This document shows positions 15,118-24,223 of a DNA stretch of 64,000 bases, in pieces. Position numbers and translations under genes: made by a program. This DNA is from an uncultured Saprospiraceae bacterium (GTDB lineage: Bacteria > Bacteroidota > Bacteroidia > Chitinophagales > Saprospiraceae), in NCBI GenBank assembly GCA_937942435.1, contig CALDEM010000014.1, forward strand, positions 62,001 to 126,000, in the 5' to 3' direction. Under the pieces are notes generated by a model. It saw only the letters and a program-made list of their open reading frames with translations. It did not search any database and had not been told where the DNA came from. Positions within the stretch are counted from its first letter, which is position 1. Every line of letters starts with the position of its first letter.

Positions 15118-17784
15118 TTAATCTGTAGGATTGATCTTAGAAAGATCGACTTTGTGTGTTTCTATAAACTGCTTTATATCATCATTGGACACTTCTCCTT
15201 CATCTTTCAAAAGTTGAAGTGCGGCCAGAGCGATAAACTTTGGACTGATCTCAAAGTGATCTCTTAAGTCCTCACGTGATTCACTGAGACCATACCCATC
15301 TGTCCCCAATACTGTATATGGTTGCTTTATCCATTTAGAGATGCCTATACCCATTGACTTCATATAGTCACTTACTGAGACAAATACACCTGATTCTTTT
15401 ACCAGGAGTTTTTCTAAGTAGTTCTCTTTCTTTTTGGCAGCGGTAGATAAGAGGTGATCACGTTCAGTATTGAGCGCATCTCGCTGCAACTCAGTGTAAC
15501 TGGTCACACTCCATATATCCGTTGATATATCCATCTCTTCTAGTATCTTCTTGGCTGCAATGACTTGAGTCATGATAGAACCGCTACCCATTAAGTGAGC
15601 TTTACGCTTACTTTTCAATTTTGATTTTGAAAACTTATACATGCCCTTGATGATACCTTCTTCTGTTTTTTTAGGCATGCTGGGCATCGCATAGTTTTCA
15701 TTGGTTACTGTGATATAGTAGAAGATCTTCTCCTGTAACTCATACATTTTATAGAGCCCATCACGGACGATAACCGCCAACTCGTATGCGAAAGAAGGGT
15801 CATAACTTTTCATGTTAGGCACTACACTGGACAGCACGTGTGAGTGACCATCTTGGTGTTGTACTCCTTCGCCATTGAGCGTTGTTCTTCCAGAAGTGCC
15901 ACCAATCAAAAATCCCTTGCACATCATATCACCGCAAGCCCAGATCATATCACCAACCCGCTGAAATCCGAAAATGGAATAGAAAATATAAAACGGAATC
16001 ATCGGCAACCCATGCATAGAGTAAGCACTACCCGCCGCCATAAACGATGCTATGGCACCCGCCTCACAGATGCCTTCTTGTAAGATCTGACCATCGAGAC
16101 TCTCTCTATAATAAGAGATGCTACCTGCATCAACAGGTTCATATAATTGACCTTTTGGTTGATAGATGCCTGCATGTCTAAACAGTCCGTCTAATCCAAA
16201 TGTCCTTGCTTCATCAGGGATGATAGGGACGATGTACTTTTTGACATTTTCATGTCTCAGTAGCTTACCAATTATTCTAACCAACACCATGGTTGTTGAG
16301 ACTGCTCTTTCTCCCGTACCTTTTAAAAACTCCTCAAATAATTCATCTCCAGGTATCTTAAGTGCTGGACTCTCGTCTGATCTTTCTGGAAGAGGCCCTC
16401 CAAGATCCTGTCTTTTTTGCTTGAGATAGTTAAGCTCGGGACTGTCGTCCGCTGGTATATAGAATTTTGCTTTAGCCGCATCTTCCTCGCTCATCGGTAT
16501 GCCGAAGCGCTTAGCTGCTTCGATGCGATCTTCGCGATTCATGTTTTTCTTTTGGTGCGTGGTGTTACGTCCTTCACCTGCGCTTCCCATACCATAACCC
16601 TTGAGTGTCTTCATGAGGATGACACTGGGTTTGCCATTAGGTCGAGCTGCTTTTGTAAATGCGGCATAGATCTTTTTATAATCATGGCCACCTCTTTTTA
16701 TCGTTCTTATCTCTTCGTCGGTAAGGGAGCGCATGAGTTCTTCGAGCTCAGGGTTGTCTTTGACCCAATGTTCTCTGACTTGATCACCGGGCAACACAGA
16801 GTACATCTGATAATCTCCATCTAAGGCTTGCTCCATTCTATCTGCAAGTATGCCTTTGTTATCTCTATCGAGTAGTGCGTCCCATTCGCTACCCCAGATC
16901 ACTTTAGTGACATTCCAACCGGCACCGAGAAAGCTTCTTTCTAATTCTTGGATGATCTTTCCATTGCCTCTTACAGGGCCATCTAAGCGTTGGAGATTAC
17001 AATTAACAATTAGTATCAGATTGTCTAGTTGTTCTCTCACGGCGATATTGAGTGTACCTAGTGTCTCGGGTTCGTCCATTTCACCGTCTCCGACAAAGAC
17101 CCAGATCTTGCCACCTTTCTTTTCTTTTAATTCTCTGTTCTCCAGATATTTTTGAAACCGGGCTTGATAGATGGCGCTCACACCTACAAGACCCATCGAT
17201 GCAGACGGCATCTCCCAGAAGGCTGGTAATCTCCTTGGGTGTGGATAAGAGGGTAGTCCACCTTCTTTTTGAAGTTCTCTTCTGAAGTTTTTAAGATGAT
17301 CTTCTTGTAGTCGTCCTTCTATCATCGCCCGTGCATATATGCCTGGGGCTGCATGTGGTTGGAAGGATACTAAGTCACCGCCATAATCGGCAGATTTCTT
17401 TTTAAAAAAATGATTGAACCCAACTTCATACATACTTGCTGCAGAGGCATAAGTAGCTATATGTCCTCCGAGGCCTGCGCCACTGTCATAGGCTTGCAGT
17501 ACCATAGCCATGGCATTCCAACGATTGATATTTTCTATTTTCAATTCTAAAGCCGTATCTCCGGGATAAGCAGGTTGATGGCGTGCATTGATTGTATTGA
17601 TGTATGGTGTATTGAGCGCTTCACCTGTGATTCTAACTCCTTTTCTGATCGCATAAGATCTAAGCAGTCTCATCAGATCGGCAGCATCTTGTTCTCCTCT
17701 TTCTTCTATGATCTCTTGTAAAGCAGCTATCCACTCTTTACGCTCAAGTTGCCAATCAGTATGTTCTTCTTTGTTAGTTGTCAT
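15118..17784 (-). CDS. aceE: Pyruvate dehydrogenase E1 component, homodimeric type
   Basis: An 888-residue protein with the length and motifs of the homodimeric AceE: HxxFPYPxD-like region absent but HIATYASAASMYEVGFNHFF, HAAPGIYARAM and the thiamine diphosphate motif GDGEMDEPETLG followed about 25 residues later by NCN. Later segments include HQDGHSHVLSSVVPN and GTDGYGLSESREDLR. It decarboxylates pyruvate and acetylates the lipoyl group of E2. Most Bacteroidota that I know use a heterodimeric E1, so this copy inside a catabolic regulon may be dedicated to pyruvate released by the pathway (inference). It is 21 nt behind the group C VOC gene, under operator site 5. Confidence 0.94.
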   Translation of the reverse strand: MTTNKEEHTDWQLERKEWIAALQEIIEERGEQDAADLMRLLRSYAIRKGVRITGEALNTPYINTINARHQPAYPGDTALELKIENINRWNAMAMVLQAYDSGAGLGGHIATYASAASMYEVGFNHFFKKKSADYGGDLVSFQPHAAPGIYARAMIEGRLQEDHLKNFRRELQKEGGLPSYPHPRRLPAFWEMPSASMGLVGVSAIYQARFQKYLENRELKEKKGGKIWVFVGDGEMDEPETLGTLNIAVREQLDNLILIVNCNLQRLDGPVRGNGKIIQELERSFLGAGWNVTKVIWGSEWDALLDRDNKGILADRMEQALDGDYQMYSVLPGDQVREHWVKDNPELEELMRSLTDEEIRTIKRGGHDYKKIYAAFTKAARPNGKPSVILMKTLKGYGMGSAGEGRNTTHQKKNMNREDRIEAAKRFGIPMSEEDAAKAKFYIPADDSPELNYLKQKRQDLGGPLPERSDESPALKIPGDELFEEFLKGTGERAVSTTMVLVRIIGKLLRHENVKKYIVPIIPDEARTFGLDGLFRHAGIYQPKGQLYEPVDAGSISYYRESLDGQILQEGICEAGAIASFMAAGSAYSMHGLPMIPFYIFYSIFGFQRVGDMIWACGDMMCKGFLIGGTSGRTTLNGEGVQHQDGHSHVLSSVVPNMKSYDPSFAYELAVIVRDGLYKMYELQEKIFYYITVTNENYAMPSMPKKTEEGIIKGMYKFSKSKLKSKRKAHLMGSGSIMTQVIAAKKILEEMDISTDIWSVTSYTELQRDALNTERDHLLSTAAKKKENYLEKLLVKESGVFVSVSDYMKSMGIGISKWIKQPYTVLGTDGYGLSESREDLRDHFEISPKFIALAALQLLKDEGEVSNDDIKQFIETHKVDLSKINPTD

Positions 17785-17805
17785 AGTCTCTATATTAGAA
17801 TCGAT

Positions 17806-18753
17806 TTAGGCAGCCAGCTCGACGATTTCTCCGGCCTTGCCTCTAAACACTACACCACTGGGTGTATCATTATCTCTTAGTGGAAGCAGAATATCACTGA
17901 TGATTTCACCGCCACATTTTATAATTGTTGCTTCTATATTTTCTAAGTTTTGACCTTTCCAGCAAGCACTTGCCAGTCCTGTCTTAGAAAAATCAGATGG
18001 ATACTTTTTAAAATTGTGATTAGGATTAAGTGGTCCGTATACGTGTTGCTCCATACCTGTCTTGTACATACCGTTGCCCATGAGACACATCCTGAACGAC
18101 ATGCCAAAGGGACCACCCATGAGCTCTACAGCTTCCGGTTGATCTAGTAAGAGGTCTATACTTGGGCTGATGCCAAATGCTTCTTTGTAAAACGCTTGCT
18201 GTTCTCTAGTCTTTAAGGAGAAGACAATATTTCCAGGAGGGAAGACATCTATATCATCGCGTAACTCCCATAATGGTGTACCACCTTCTCTTTCTGTGAT
18301 CTGAGTTATAAAAAGCTGCTCTCCACTGGGACCAAAGACCCCGACAGCTTTCATCACCATAAAACCCAAGGGCTCAGGCCCTTCAACTGAAAATGATTTA
18401 GGCCGAGAGATCACACCACATCGGTTTTTGATGAGACGATTGTAGACCTTATCTACATCTGGAGATCCAGCTTCTAGGACACAAAGACCAGTGTCCAGAG
18501 GAGCAGCGCCGAGACGATTAGGAGTAGCATCTTTGTCCTGAGTGACCAAGAGTCTGATTATACTCCCTTTATCGTGGCCGATAAGGATGCATTCTGTAAG
18601 TGATTGGCCATATATGATCTTTTGCTGTTCAGTTATTGGAGACGATCTGATCAGCTGATAACCTAAGATATCTATATAGAATCTAAGACTGGTATCACGA
18701 GAAGCAGTGACAATAGAAACGGCTATTGTAGTACCAGTAAAGTTAGTATCCAT
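17806..18753 (-). CDS. Two-domain VOC protein, group C
   Basis: A 315-residue protein with modules starting at TTIAVSIVTASRDTSLRFYIDILGYQL and, near residue 167, at GNIVFSLKTREQQAFYKEAFGI. It ends GKAGEIVELAA, where the glutamate can be a metal ligand. It differs from groups A and B and is the only member of its kind here. It is the first gene of the operon with AceE and AceF and is divergent from the flavoprotein gene at 18859, sharing the operator region 18779-18814. Possibly it cleaves an intermediate to a pyruvate-yielding product, but that is speculation from context alone. Confidence 0.82.
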   Translation of the reverse strand: MDTNFTGTTIAVSIVTASRDTSLRFYIDILGYQLIRSSPITEQQKIIYGQSLTECILIGHDKGSIIRLLVTQDKDATPNRLGAAPLDTGLCVLEAGSPDVDKVYNRLIKNRCGVISRPKSFSVEGPEPLGFMVMKAVGVFGPSGEQLFITQITEREGGTPLWELRDDIDVFPPGNIVFSLKTREQQAFYKEAFGISPSIDLLLDQPEAVELMGGPFGMSFRMCLMGNGMYKTGMEQHVYGPLNPNHNFKKYPSDFSKTGLASACWKGQNLENIEATIIKCGGEIISDILLPLRDNDTPSGVVFRGKAGEIVELAA

Positions 18754-18778
18754 ATCGTGTAGAGTCGATCATCTTAAA

Positions 18779-18814
18779 TTAGTTAATGATGTTAATCATT
18801 AATAAAGTTAATTG
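18779..18814. promoter_or_regulatory. Operator region with three half-sites, site 5
   Basis: TTAGTTAA, 5 nt, TTAATCAT is followed by an overlapping CATTAA, 5 nt, TTAATTG. Three TTAA cores lie at equal distances, giving two overlapping imperfect palindromes between the divergent VOC-AceE-AceF operon (-) and the flavoprotein operon (+). Confidence 0.6.
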
Positions 18815-18858
18815 TTATTTTGGAAACTTGTATATTACTGTTCGTATGACTTATATAG

Positions 18859-20310
18859 ATGGCCATGAAAGATTATGATATAATAGTTGTAGGCGCTGGT
18901 ACAGCGGGTATGATGTGTGCGATATTTGCTGCTAAAAGAGGCCTCCGCACTATGGTTTTAGAAAAAGCTGACCATATCGGTGGAGCGATGCACTGGTCTG
19001 GAGGACATATGAGTGCTGGAGGAACAAAGCTTCAGAAGCGCCTAGGGATCGAGGACTCTCCTGAAAAACATTATGAAGATATAATGAGGATCAATGGCGG
19101 ATCTGGAGACTTGGCTCTAATTAGGAAAGCCGTTGACCTTGCTCCACAATTGATTGATTGGTTAGACGATAACGGATTTGAGTTTGATCCTATCGCTCCT
19201 CGTATCGTCTATGGTCATGTGCCATACGAGACACCAAGGACACATTATGGCGTTGAGAGCGCCAAGACAACACTAAAGACCATGATGCCACATTGGGAAA
19301 AAGGAGTTGCCGCTGGATTAATCACAGTAGCCTTAGAGCATGAAGTCCAGAGAGTATCTAAGATAGGTGATCGATATAGTAAGGTGCATTGTACAACACA
19401 AGATGGAGAGAAGGTATACGAAGGTCATCACATATTGCTTACGACGGGTGGATATGGGAGCAATCCTGAGTTTTTCAACGACCAACACCCAGGGATACCA
19501 TTAGTTAGCGCAGCCTACCCAACAGCAACAGGAGATGGTCACCTTATGATTATGAAGGAGCATGGGTCCATGCGTTTTTCAGAACATCATCTATCCAGTA
19601 TGGGCGGTATCGAAAATCCTAATGGTAGCGGCCGGTGTGATTTTTTTGAAGGGTGGGCGAGTGTCTTGACGTCAGTATATCGACAGCCACGTGATATCTA
19701 TGTTGATCAACAGGGTGATCGATTTATAACCGAAGATGAGATCAACCCAGATACTCGAGAGCGAGTGATGTTGGCCAATGACATCTGGCATTTCTGGATC
19801 ATATTTGACGAAGCGGCTTTGCTCGAACGAGATGATCAAGGGAATGAAAACCCAATTATCATCAATTGGAATACCGAAAAAATAAAATTGGAAGCTGAAA
19901 GAGAGCGATTCTTATATCGGGCCGATACTATTAAAGAGCTCTCAGATAAGATAAATATACCTGCCAACAATCTTATAAAGACTGTCAACAACTTCAATGC
20001 CATGGTAGACAATGATCATGACCCAGACTTTGGACGCGAGTATCTTAAAAATAAAATTGCCGAAGCTCCCTTTTATGCGTTGAAAGTTCATGCGTCAGTC
20101 TTGGTGACATTTGGAGGAGTCAACGTGAATGCTGATCTGCAAGTCCTGAATAAAGAAGGTGATGTCTTAGAAGGATTGTATGCTGCTGGTGAGTTGATCG
20201 GACTTGGTGCTACCAGTGGGAGTGCTTTCTGTAGTGGTATGTCTATCACGCCTGCGCTGAGTTTTGGAAGATGGCTAGGTGATACGCTTAAAAGATCAAA
20301 TGCCTCATAA
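18859..20310 (+). CDS. FAD-dependent dehydrogenase (fumarate reductase / 3-ketosteroid dehydrogenase-like)
   Basis: A 483-residue flavoprotein. DIIVVGAGTAGMMCAI at 7-22 and LEKADHIGGAMHWSGGHMSAGG bind FAD; ILLTTGGYGSNPE and, at the C-terminus, GLYAAGELIGLGATSGSAFCSGMSITPALSFGR are typical for the FAD_binding_2 superfamily (fumarate reductase, urocanate reductase, ketosteroid Delta1-dehydrogenase, tricarballylate dehydrogenase). No signal peptide or covalent-flavin domain was seen, so it is cytoplasmic. The family moves electrons across a C-C bond activated by a carbonyl or carboxylate. It is followed 2 nt later by a medium-chain reductase gene in the same operon and shares operator region 5. 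ATG 18859 was chosen; ATG 18865 is possible. Confidence 0.88.
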   Translation: MAMKDYDIIVVGAGTAGMMCAIFAAKRGLRTMVLEKADHIGGAMHWSGGHMSAGGTKLQKRLGIEDSPEKHYEDIMRINGGSGDLALIRKAVDLAPQLIDWLDDNGFEFDPIAPRIVYGHVPYETPRTHYGVESAKTTLKTMMPHWEKGVAAGLITVALEHEVQRVSKIGDRYSKVHCTTQDGEKVYEGHHILLTTGGYGSNPEFFNDQHPGIPLVSAAYPTATGDGHLMIMKEHGSMRFSEHHLSSMGGIENPNGSGRCDFFEGWASVLTSVYRQPRDIYVDQQGDRFITEDEINPDTRERVMLANDIWHFWIIFDEAALLERDDQGNENPIIINWNTEKIKLEAERERFLYRADTIKELSDKINIPANNLIKTVNNFNAMVDNDHDPDFGREYLKNKIAEAPFYALKVHASVLVTFGGVNVNADLQVLNKEGDVLEGLYAAGELIGLGATSGSAFCSGMSITPALSFGRWLGDTLKRSNAS

Positions 20311-20312
20311 GA

Positions 20313-21314
20313 ATGAATAAGCAACTTGCGATCACTTGCTTTTCATCACAGATCTCAGAAGCGGCTGAGATTATAAAAAGTGAGATACCAAATCCAGGCC
20401 CACATGAGGTCTTAATCAAAAATAAGTGGGTAGGGATCAATGCCATTTATGATCGAGAACTTTATAAAGGTAATGTCTCATATATCAATGTGGAGTTTCC
20501 ATATGTGATGGGGGTTGAAGCAGTCGGAGAGATCATCGCTGTAGGTAGCAATGTAAATCTTCATGTCATTGGAGATACGGTAAGCACAGTTAAAGTTGGT
20601 TCTGCATACCAAGAGTATCAAGTGATTAACGAAAGTACAGCGATCAAGATACCTGATGCCACACCAGACTATCTTGCTATCAACCCAACAGGTATCTCAG
20701 CAGCTCTGGCAGTGGATAAAACGGCAGAAGTCAGAGCGACAGAAACCGTCGTTGTATCGGCAGCTGCAGGCGGCCTTGGACACTTCATAGTCCAATTGTG
20801 CAAACTGAAAGGATGTCATGTGGTAGGTATTTGCGGAAGCGAAAAGAAAGCCAAACTTCTTGAAAGCTTAGCTTGTTGTGACAGGATTATCAATTATAAA
20901 AAACAATCGATAAGTGAGGTCTTGACGGATGAATATAAAAATAAGATCGATGTGGGGTTTGACTCGGTGGGTCGCCACATGTTTGATGCATTTTTGCCTA
21001 ATCTGGCTCCGCTGGGTCGGTTGGTTGTGTGCGGATTGGCAGCAGAATTAAGTGCAGAAAATTTTCAAGTTGTAAGTCAACCGCGTGTCTATGAGTCTAT
21101 TTATTGGAAGGGCGCATCTGTACGGTGCTTTATGAATCACTTGTTTAAAGAAGACCATCCCACTGCACGTAAGATGCTCAATGATGCTTACTTAAATAAC
21201 AAAATCAAAGTAAAAGTTGACCCCACTCCGTTTCAGGGTATAGACGCCATTTTAGATGCTTCTCACTATCTTTTAGCAGGGCGCAGCATAGGCAAAGTCG
21301 TTGTACAGTTGTAG
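20313..21314 (+). CDS. Zinc-free medium-chain reductase (quinone oxidoreductase-like)
   Basis: A 333-residue MDR protein. PGPHEVLIKNKWVGINAIYDRELYKG is the GroES-like N-terminal domain of quinone oxidoreductases; VVSAAAGGLGHFIVQLCKLKGCHVVGICGS at about 145-174 is the NADPH-binding motif AAxGGxG. The zinc-binding cysteines of alcohol dehydrogenases are missing. Such enzymes reduce activated double bonds of quinones or enones. It starts 2 nt after the flavoprotein stop, so the two are coupled. It is only distantly related to the CurA-like reductases at 49338 and 53272. Confidence 0.85.
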   Translation: MNKQLAITCFSSQISEAAEIIKSEIPNPGPHEVLIKNKWVGINAIYDRELYKGNVSYINVEFPYVMGVEAVGEIIAVGSNVNLHVIGDTVSTVKVGSAYQEYQVINESTAIKIPDATPDYLAINPTGISAALAVDKTAEVRATETVVVSAAAGGLGHFIVQLCKLKGCHVVGICGSEKKAKLLESLACCDRIINYKKQSISEVLTDEYKNKIDVGFDSVGRHMFDAFLPNLAPLGRLVVCGLAAELSAENFQVVSQPRVYESIYWKGASVRCFMNHLFKEDHPTARKMLNDAYLNNKIKVKVDPTPFQGIDAILDASHYLLAGRSIGKVVVQL

Positions 21315-21346
21315 TTCAAACTAAAAGAAATTGGTTAATTAGATAA

Positions 21347-21367
21347 ATAGTTAATGAAATTAACTAT
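21347..21367. promoter_or_regulatory. Operator palindrome, site 6
   Basis: ATAGTTAA, 5 nt, TTAACTAT: a perfect 8-bp inverted repeat, 81 bp upstream of the TonB receptor gene. Its right arm overlaps TATCTTG (21365-21371), a possible -7 promoter box that recurs behind sites 8 and 11, so binding would block the promoter. Confidence 0.72.
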
Positions 21368-21448
21368 CTTGACTTTGTCAAACGTATTCTTGTCGAAGAA
21401 TGCGCAATATTTAGATTGCTAAATCTAGCAAAGAAGTAAATTTTTAGT

Positions 21449-24133
21449 ATGAAAAACTTATTTATTTTTAGACTGCTGAGCTCGGTCATACTAATACTTG
21501 GATTGACTCAATTGAGCGCACAAGTTTCAGGTACAGTAACGGATAATCAAGATGGTGAACCTCTTATTGGGGTCAATGTAGTTGTTAAAGGTTCTACAGA
21601 AGGTACCATCACAGATGTAGATGGTACGTATACTGTCAATGCAAAACAAGGAGATGTTCTTGTATTCTCTTATGTGGGATTTAAGAATAAAGAGATGGCA
21701 GTAGGGGTGGGCTCTACTCTTGACATTGTTCTTGATGAAGATGCCACGACACTTTCAGATGTTGTTGTAACAGCAACGAGAACACCTGTTAGAAAGATCA
21801 GAACCACAACAGCTATTAGTTCAATTGGAACAGAAGAACTCGCTTCTATACAACCCGAGTCGGTTGCAGAAGCTTTAGTCTCTACACCTGGTGTGTCGGT
21901 TGAAAATAGCCAAGGAAGAAAATCTACCTATAACATCAGGGGATTTCCATCTGGTAACACTTATGTAACAACACTTTATGATGGCTTACCGCTAAATGGT
22001 TTTGCATCAAGATCTGCAGGTACATCTGAGTACTTGGCACTTGATCAAAACGTGGCACGAGTTGAGGTTGTGAGAGGTAGTGGAGCAACGCTATTTGGAA
22101 GAGCAGCAGGTGCCGGTGCTGTCAACCTTGTATCTCAGAAAGGAGGTGATGAATTGACTGGTAAAGTATCATTTACAAAGTTTAACAATGTCATGGGTGA
22201 AGGCCATCCCAATGAAGGAAGTTTTGATTATAGAATGGATTATAATTTGAATGGTCCTCTTACGGATAAGATTAAGTTTAGTATCGGTGGTTACCTCATG
22301 GAAGATGCTGGTTATAAAGAATGGGCAGTCAAGGACAAAGGAGGCCAGATCAGTGCTAATTTAGATTTTGATGTCTCAGACAGAGTAGACCTTAGAATAT
22401 ACGGTATCGTCGGTAATAATCAGTTTAATAACTTAACTGATTCTCCTTATGATTTAGGTAATCGATCTCTTGCAGATGGATGGAGTTCTAATAACACATT
22501 CTATCCTGATAATACTCAATTGAACTTTCAATCAACATTGAGAACGAGTGTGTTTGCGCCGATACAGTTTACGTCTGCTATATTAGATAACAATGGAGAT
22601 GAGATAGTCCAAAACCAAGCTTTTGATAATCGAGAAGAAGTAGAAGGTGGATTGTATGGCCTATCGGCAAATATCGATCTTGGAAAAGGATGGACACTAT
22701 CTCAAAAGATCAGGGGTTCTGGTTACGAATGGAGAGATCATAACGAGATCACTTTTTCATCATTCTATACAGCAGAGTCGAACATACTAAGACTAAATGC
22801 AAATTCTATTGGGAACATACGTGACATTATAAATGAAACGAGATTTTCATTGGAGACAGGATCAGCATCATCCAAGCACCTGATCAGTTTTGGGATGTAC
22901 AATAGTAATGCAGTTTATGATAGATTTGGTGGTCTACATTGGTATACGTCTAATGTAAATCCAAGACCAACATATGGTTGGTTTGGACCTCCGGGAACAC
23001 CTCCTCAAACTAGATTTAGTTTATCAACGACGACTTCTCACCAAGAGGAGAGTGTATTGAGTTTCTTCGTAGGAGACGAGATGTCATTCAATGATAGACT
23101 GAATGTAAATGTAGGTTTGCGTTGGGATCAGATGACGGGTTTCTTTAACAATGATCCAGAGCCAGTAGGTGGTATAGACTATGATCCAGCAGAGCTTAGT
23201 GAGAATGAGATAAAATTTAGTGACTTCTCAGGTTCTATAGGCGTTAACTATCTGCTTAATGATCGTTCGGCTATATACGGCTCTTTTGTAAGGGCATTCT
23301 CACTTCCATCAGTTGGACTTGCAACACCGATACCCGAGAAAAATGAAATAGTCAATAATGCAGAGGTAGGTTTGAGATTAGGTATAGGAGACCTTGGAGT
23401 TGACTTTGCATTATTTAGCACAGTGATCGATAATAGAATCGCTACTGTCTTTGATCCGCAAGCGACAGGTGGGCAAACATTTGTACCTAGACCTGTTGGT
23501 AAGAACACAGTAACTGGTAGTGAGCTACAATTGACATTTGCTCCTTCAGGGATAAAAGGACTTTTGTTGAGAGGAAGTCTGACTTTACAATCATCAAAGT
23601 ATGATGGACTGCAGATAGCACTAGACAATGTAGATCATGATGGAGATGATACGACACCGACTATACCAGAGGCGGATTTGGATAATCTATTTGGATTAAA
23701 CTTAGTCACGATAGATGCAGCTACTAACAATTTTGCAATTGATGTAGCTGGCAACAGAGTTCAAAACACACCTAATTTTATTATGGCTCTAAACGCCAGT
23801 TATAATACTGGCAATGTTGGATTGGGTTTTGATATGGTACAGTATAAAGGAAGATATGCTACTGCTTTAAATCTTTACGAAACTCCTGACTTAACCATAG
23901 CGAATGCTAACCTGTCATATAGATTTGGATTAAACAATGGTAATGGCTTAAAAGTAGGGATGAGAATTAAGAACCTATTTGATTCTACTTCACCTCAACA
24001 ATTGGTTTTAGGAAGTACAAATGATAACGTACTCGTACAGAAGCAGAGCACTCCAGAATTTAATGGACAGTTGGGATTTGGAATTATTCAAATACCTAGA
24101 AGAGTGTTGTTGACCTTATCATATGATTTTTAA
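21449..24133 (+). CDS. TonB-dependent outer membrane receptor with N-terminal carboxypeptidase-regulatory-like domain
   Basis: An 894-residue protein. Signal peptide 1-24 (ends LSAQ). Residues 25-110 are the Bacteroidota-type beta-sandwich (GTVTDNQDGEPLIGVNVVVKG, GTYTVNAKQGDVLVFSYVG). The plug follows (TTTAISSIGTEELASIQPESVAEALVSTPGV, VEVVRGSGATLFGRAAGAGAVNL). The barrel ends in RRVLLTLSYDF with a terminal phenylalanine. It imports a ligand across the outer membrane with TonB energy. There is no SusD partner, so it is not a polysaccharide-utilisation pair; it resembles siderophore, haem or small aromatic receptors. It is under operator 6 and has a strong terminator behind it. Likely importer of the pathway substrate (inference). 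Confidence 0.92.
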   Translation: MKNLFIFRLLSSVILILGLTQLSAQVSGTVTDNQDGEPLIGVNVVVKGSTEGTITDVDGTYTVNAKQGDVLVFSYVGFKNKEMAVGVGSTLDIVLDEDATTLSDVVVTATRTPVRKIRTTTAISSIGTEELASIQPESVAEALVSTPGVSVENSQGRKSTYNIRGFPSGNTYVTTLYDGLPLNGFASRSAGTSEYLALDQNVARVEVVRGSGATLFGRAAGAGAVNLVSQKGGDELTGKVSFTKFNNVMGEGHPNEGSFDYRMDYNLNGPLTDKIKFSIGGYLMEDAGYKEWAVKDKGGQISANLDFDVSDRVDLRIYGIVGNNQFNNLTDSPYDLGNRSLADGWSSNNTFYPDNTQLNFQSTLRTSVFAPIQFTSAILDNNGDEIVQNQAFDNREEVEGGLYGLSANIDLGKGWTLSQKIRGSGYEWRDHNEITFSSFYTAESNILRLNANSIGNIRDIINETRFSLETGSASSKHLISFGMYNSNAVYDRFGGLHWYTSNVNPRPTYGWFGPPGTPPQTRFSLSTTTSHQEESVLSFFVGDEMSFNDRLNVNVGLRWDQMTGFFNNDPEPVGGIDYDPAELSENEIKFSDFSGSIGVNYLLNDRSAIYGSFVRAFSLPSVGLATPIPEKNEIVNNAEVGLRLGIGDLGVDFALFSTVIDNRIATVFDPQATGGQTFVPRPVGKNTVTGSELQLTFAPSGIKGLLLRGSLTLQSSKYDGLQIALDNVDHDGDDTTPTIPEADLDNLFGLNLVTIDAATNNFAIDVAGNRVQNTPNFIMALNASYNTGNVGLGFDMVQYKGRYATALNLYETPDLTIANANLSYRFGLNNGNGLKVGMRIKNLFDSTSPQQLVLGSTNDNVLVQKQSTPEFNGQLGFGIIQIPRRVLLTLSYDF

Positions 24134-24181
24134 ACTTACTCAATAGTAGAATTTTCATACGATTCTTATAAATTTTTCTAC

Positions 24182-24210
24182 AAAGGCACTGACCGGAGTC
24201 AGTGCCTTTT
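24182..24210 (+). terminator. Intrinsic terminator after the TonB receptor gene
   Basis: AAAGGCACTGAC, loop CGGA, GTCAGTGCCTTT with a trailing T: a perfect 12-bp stem, 48 bp after the receptor stop. The following DUF1838 gene starts 14 bp later, so it needs readthrough or its own promoter. Attenuation is possible. Confidence 0.85.
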
Positions 24211-24223
24211 CCAATTTTTGACT

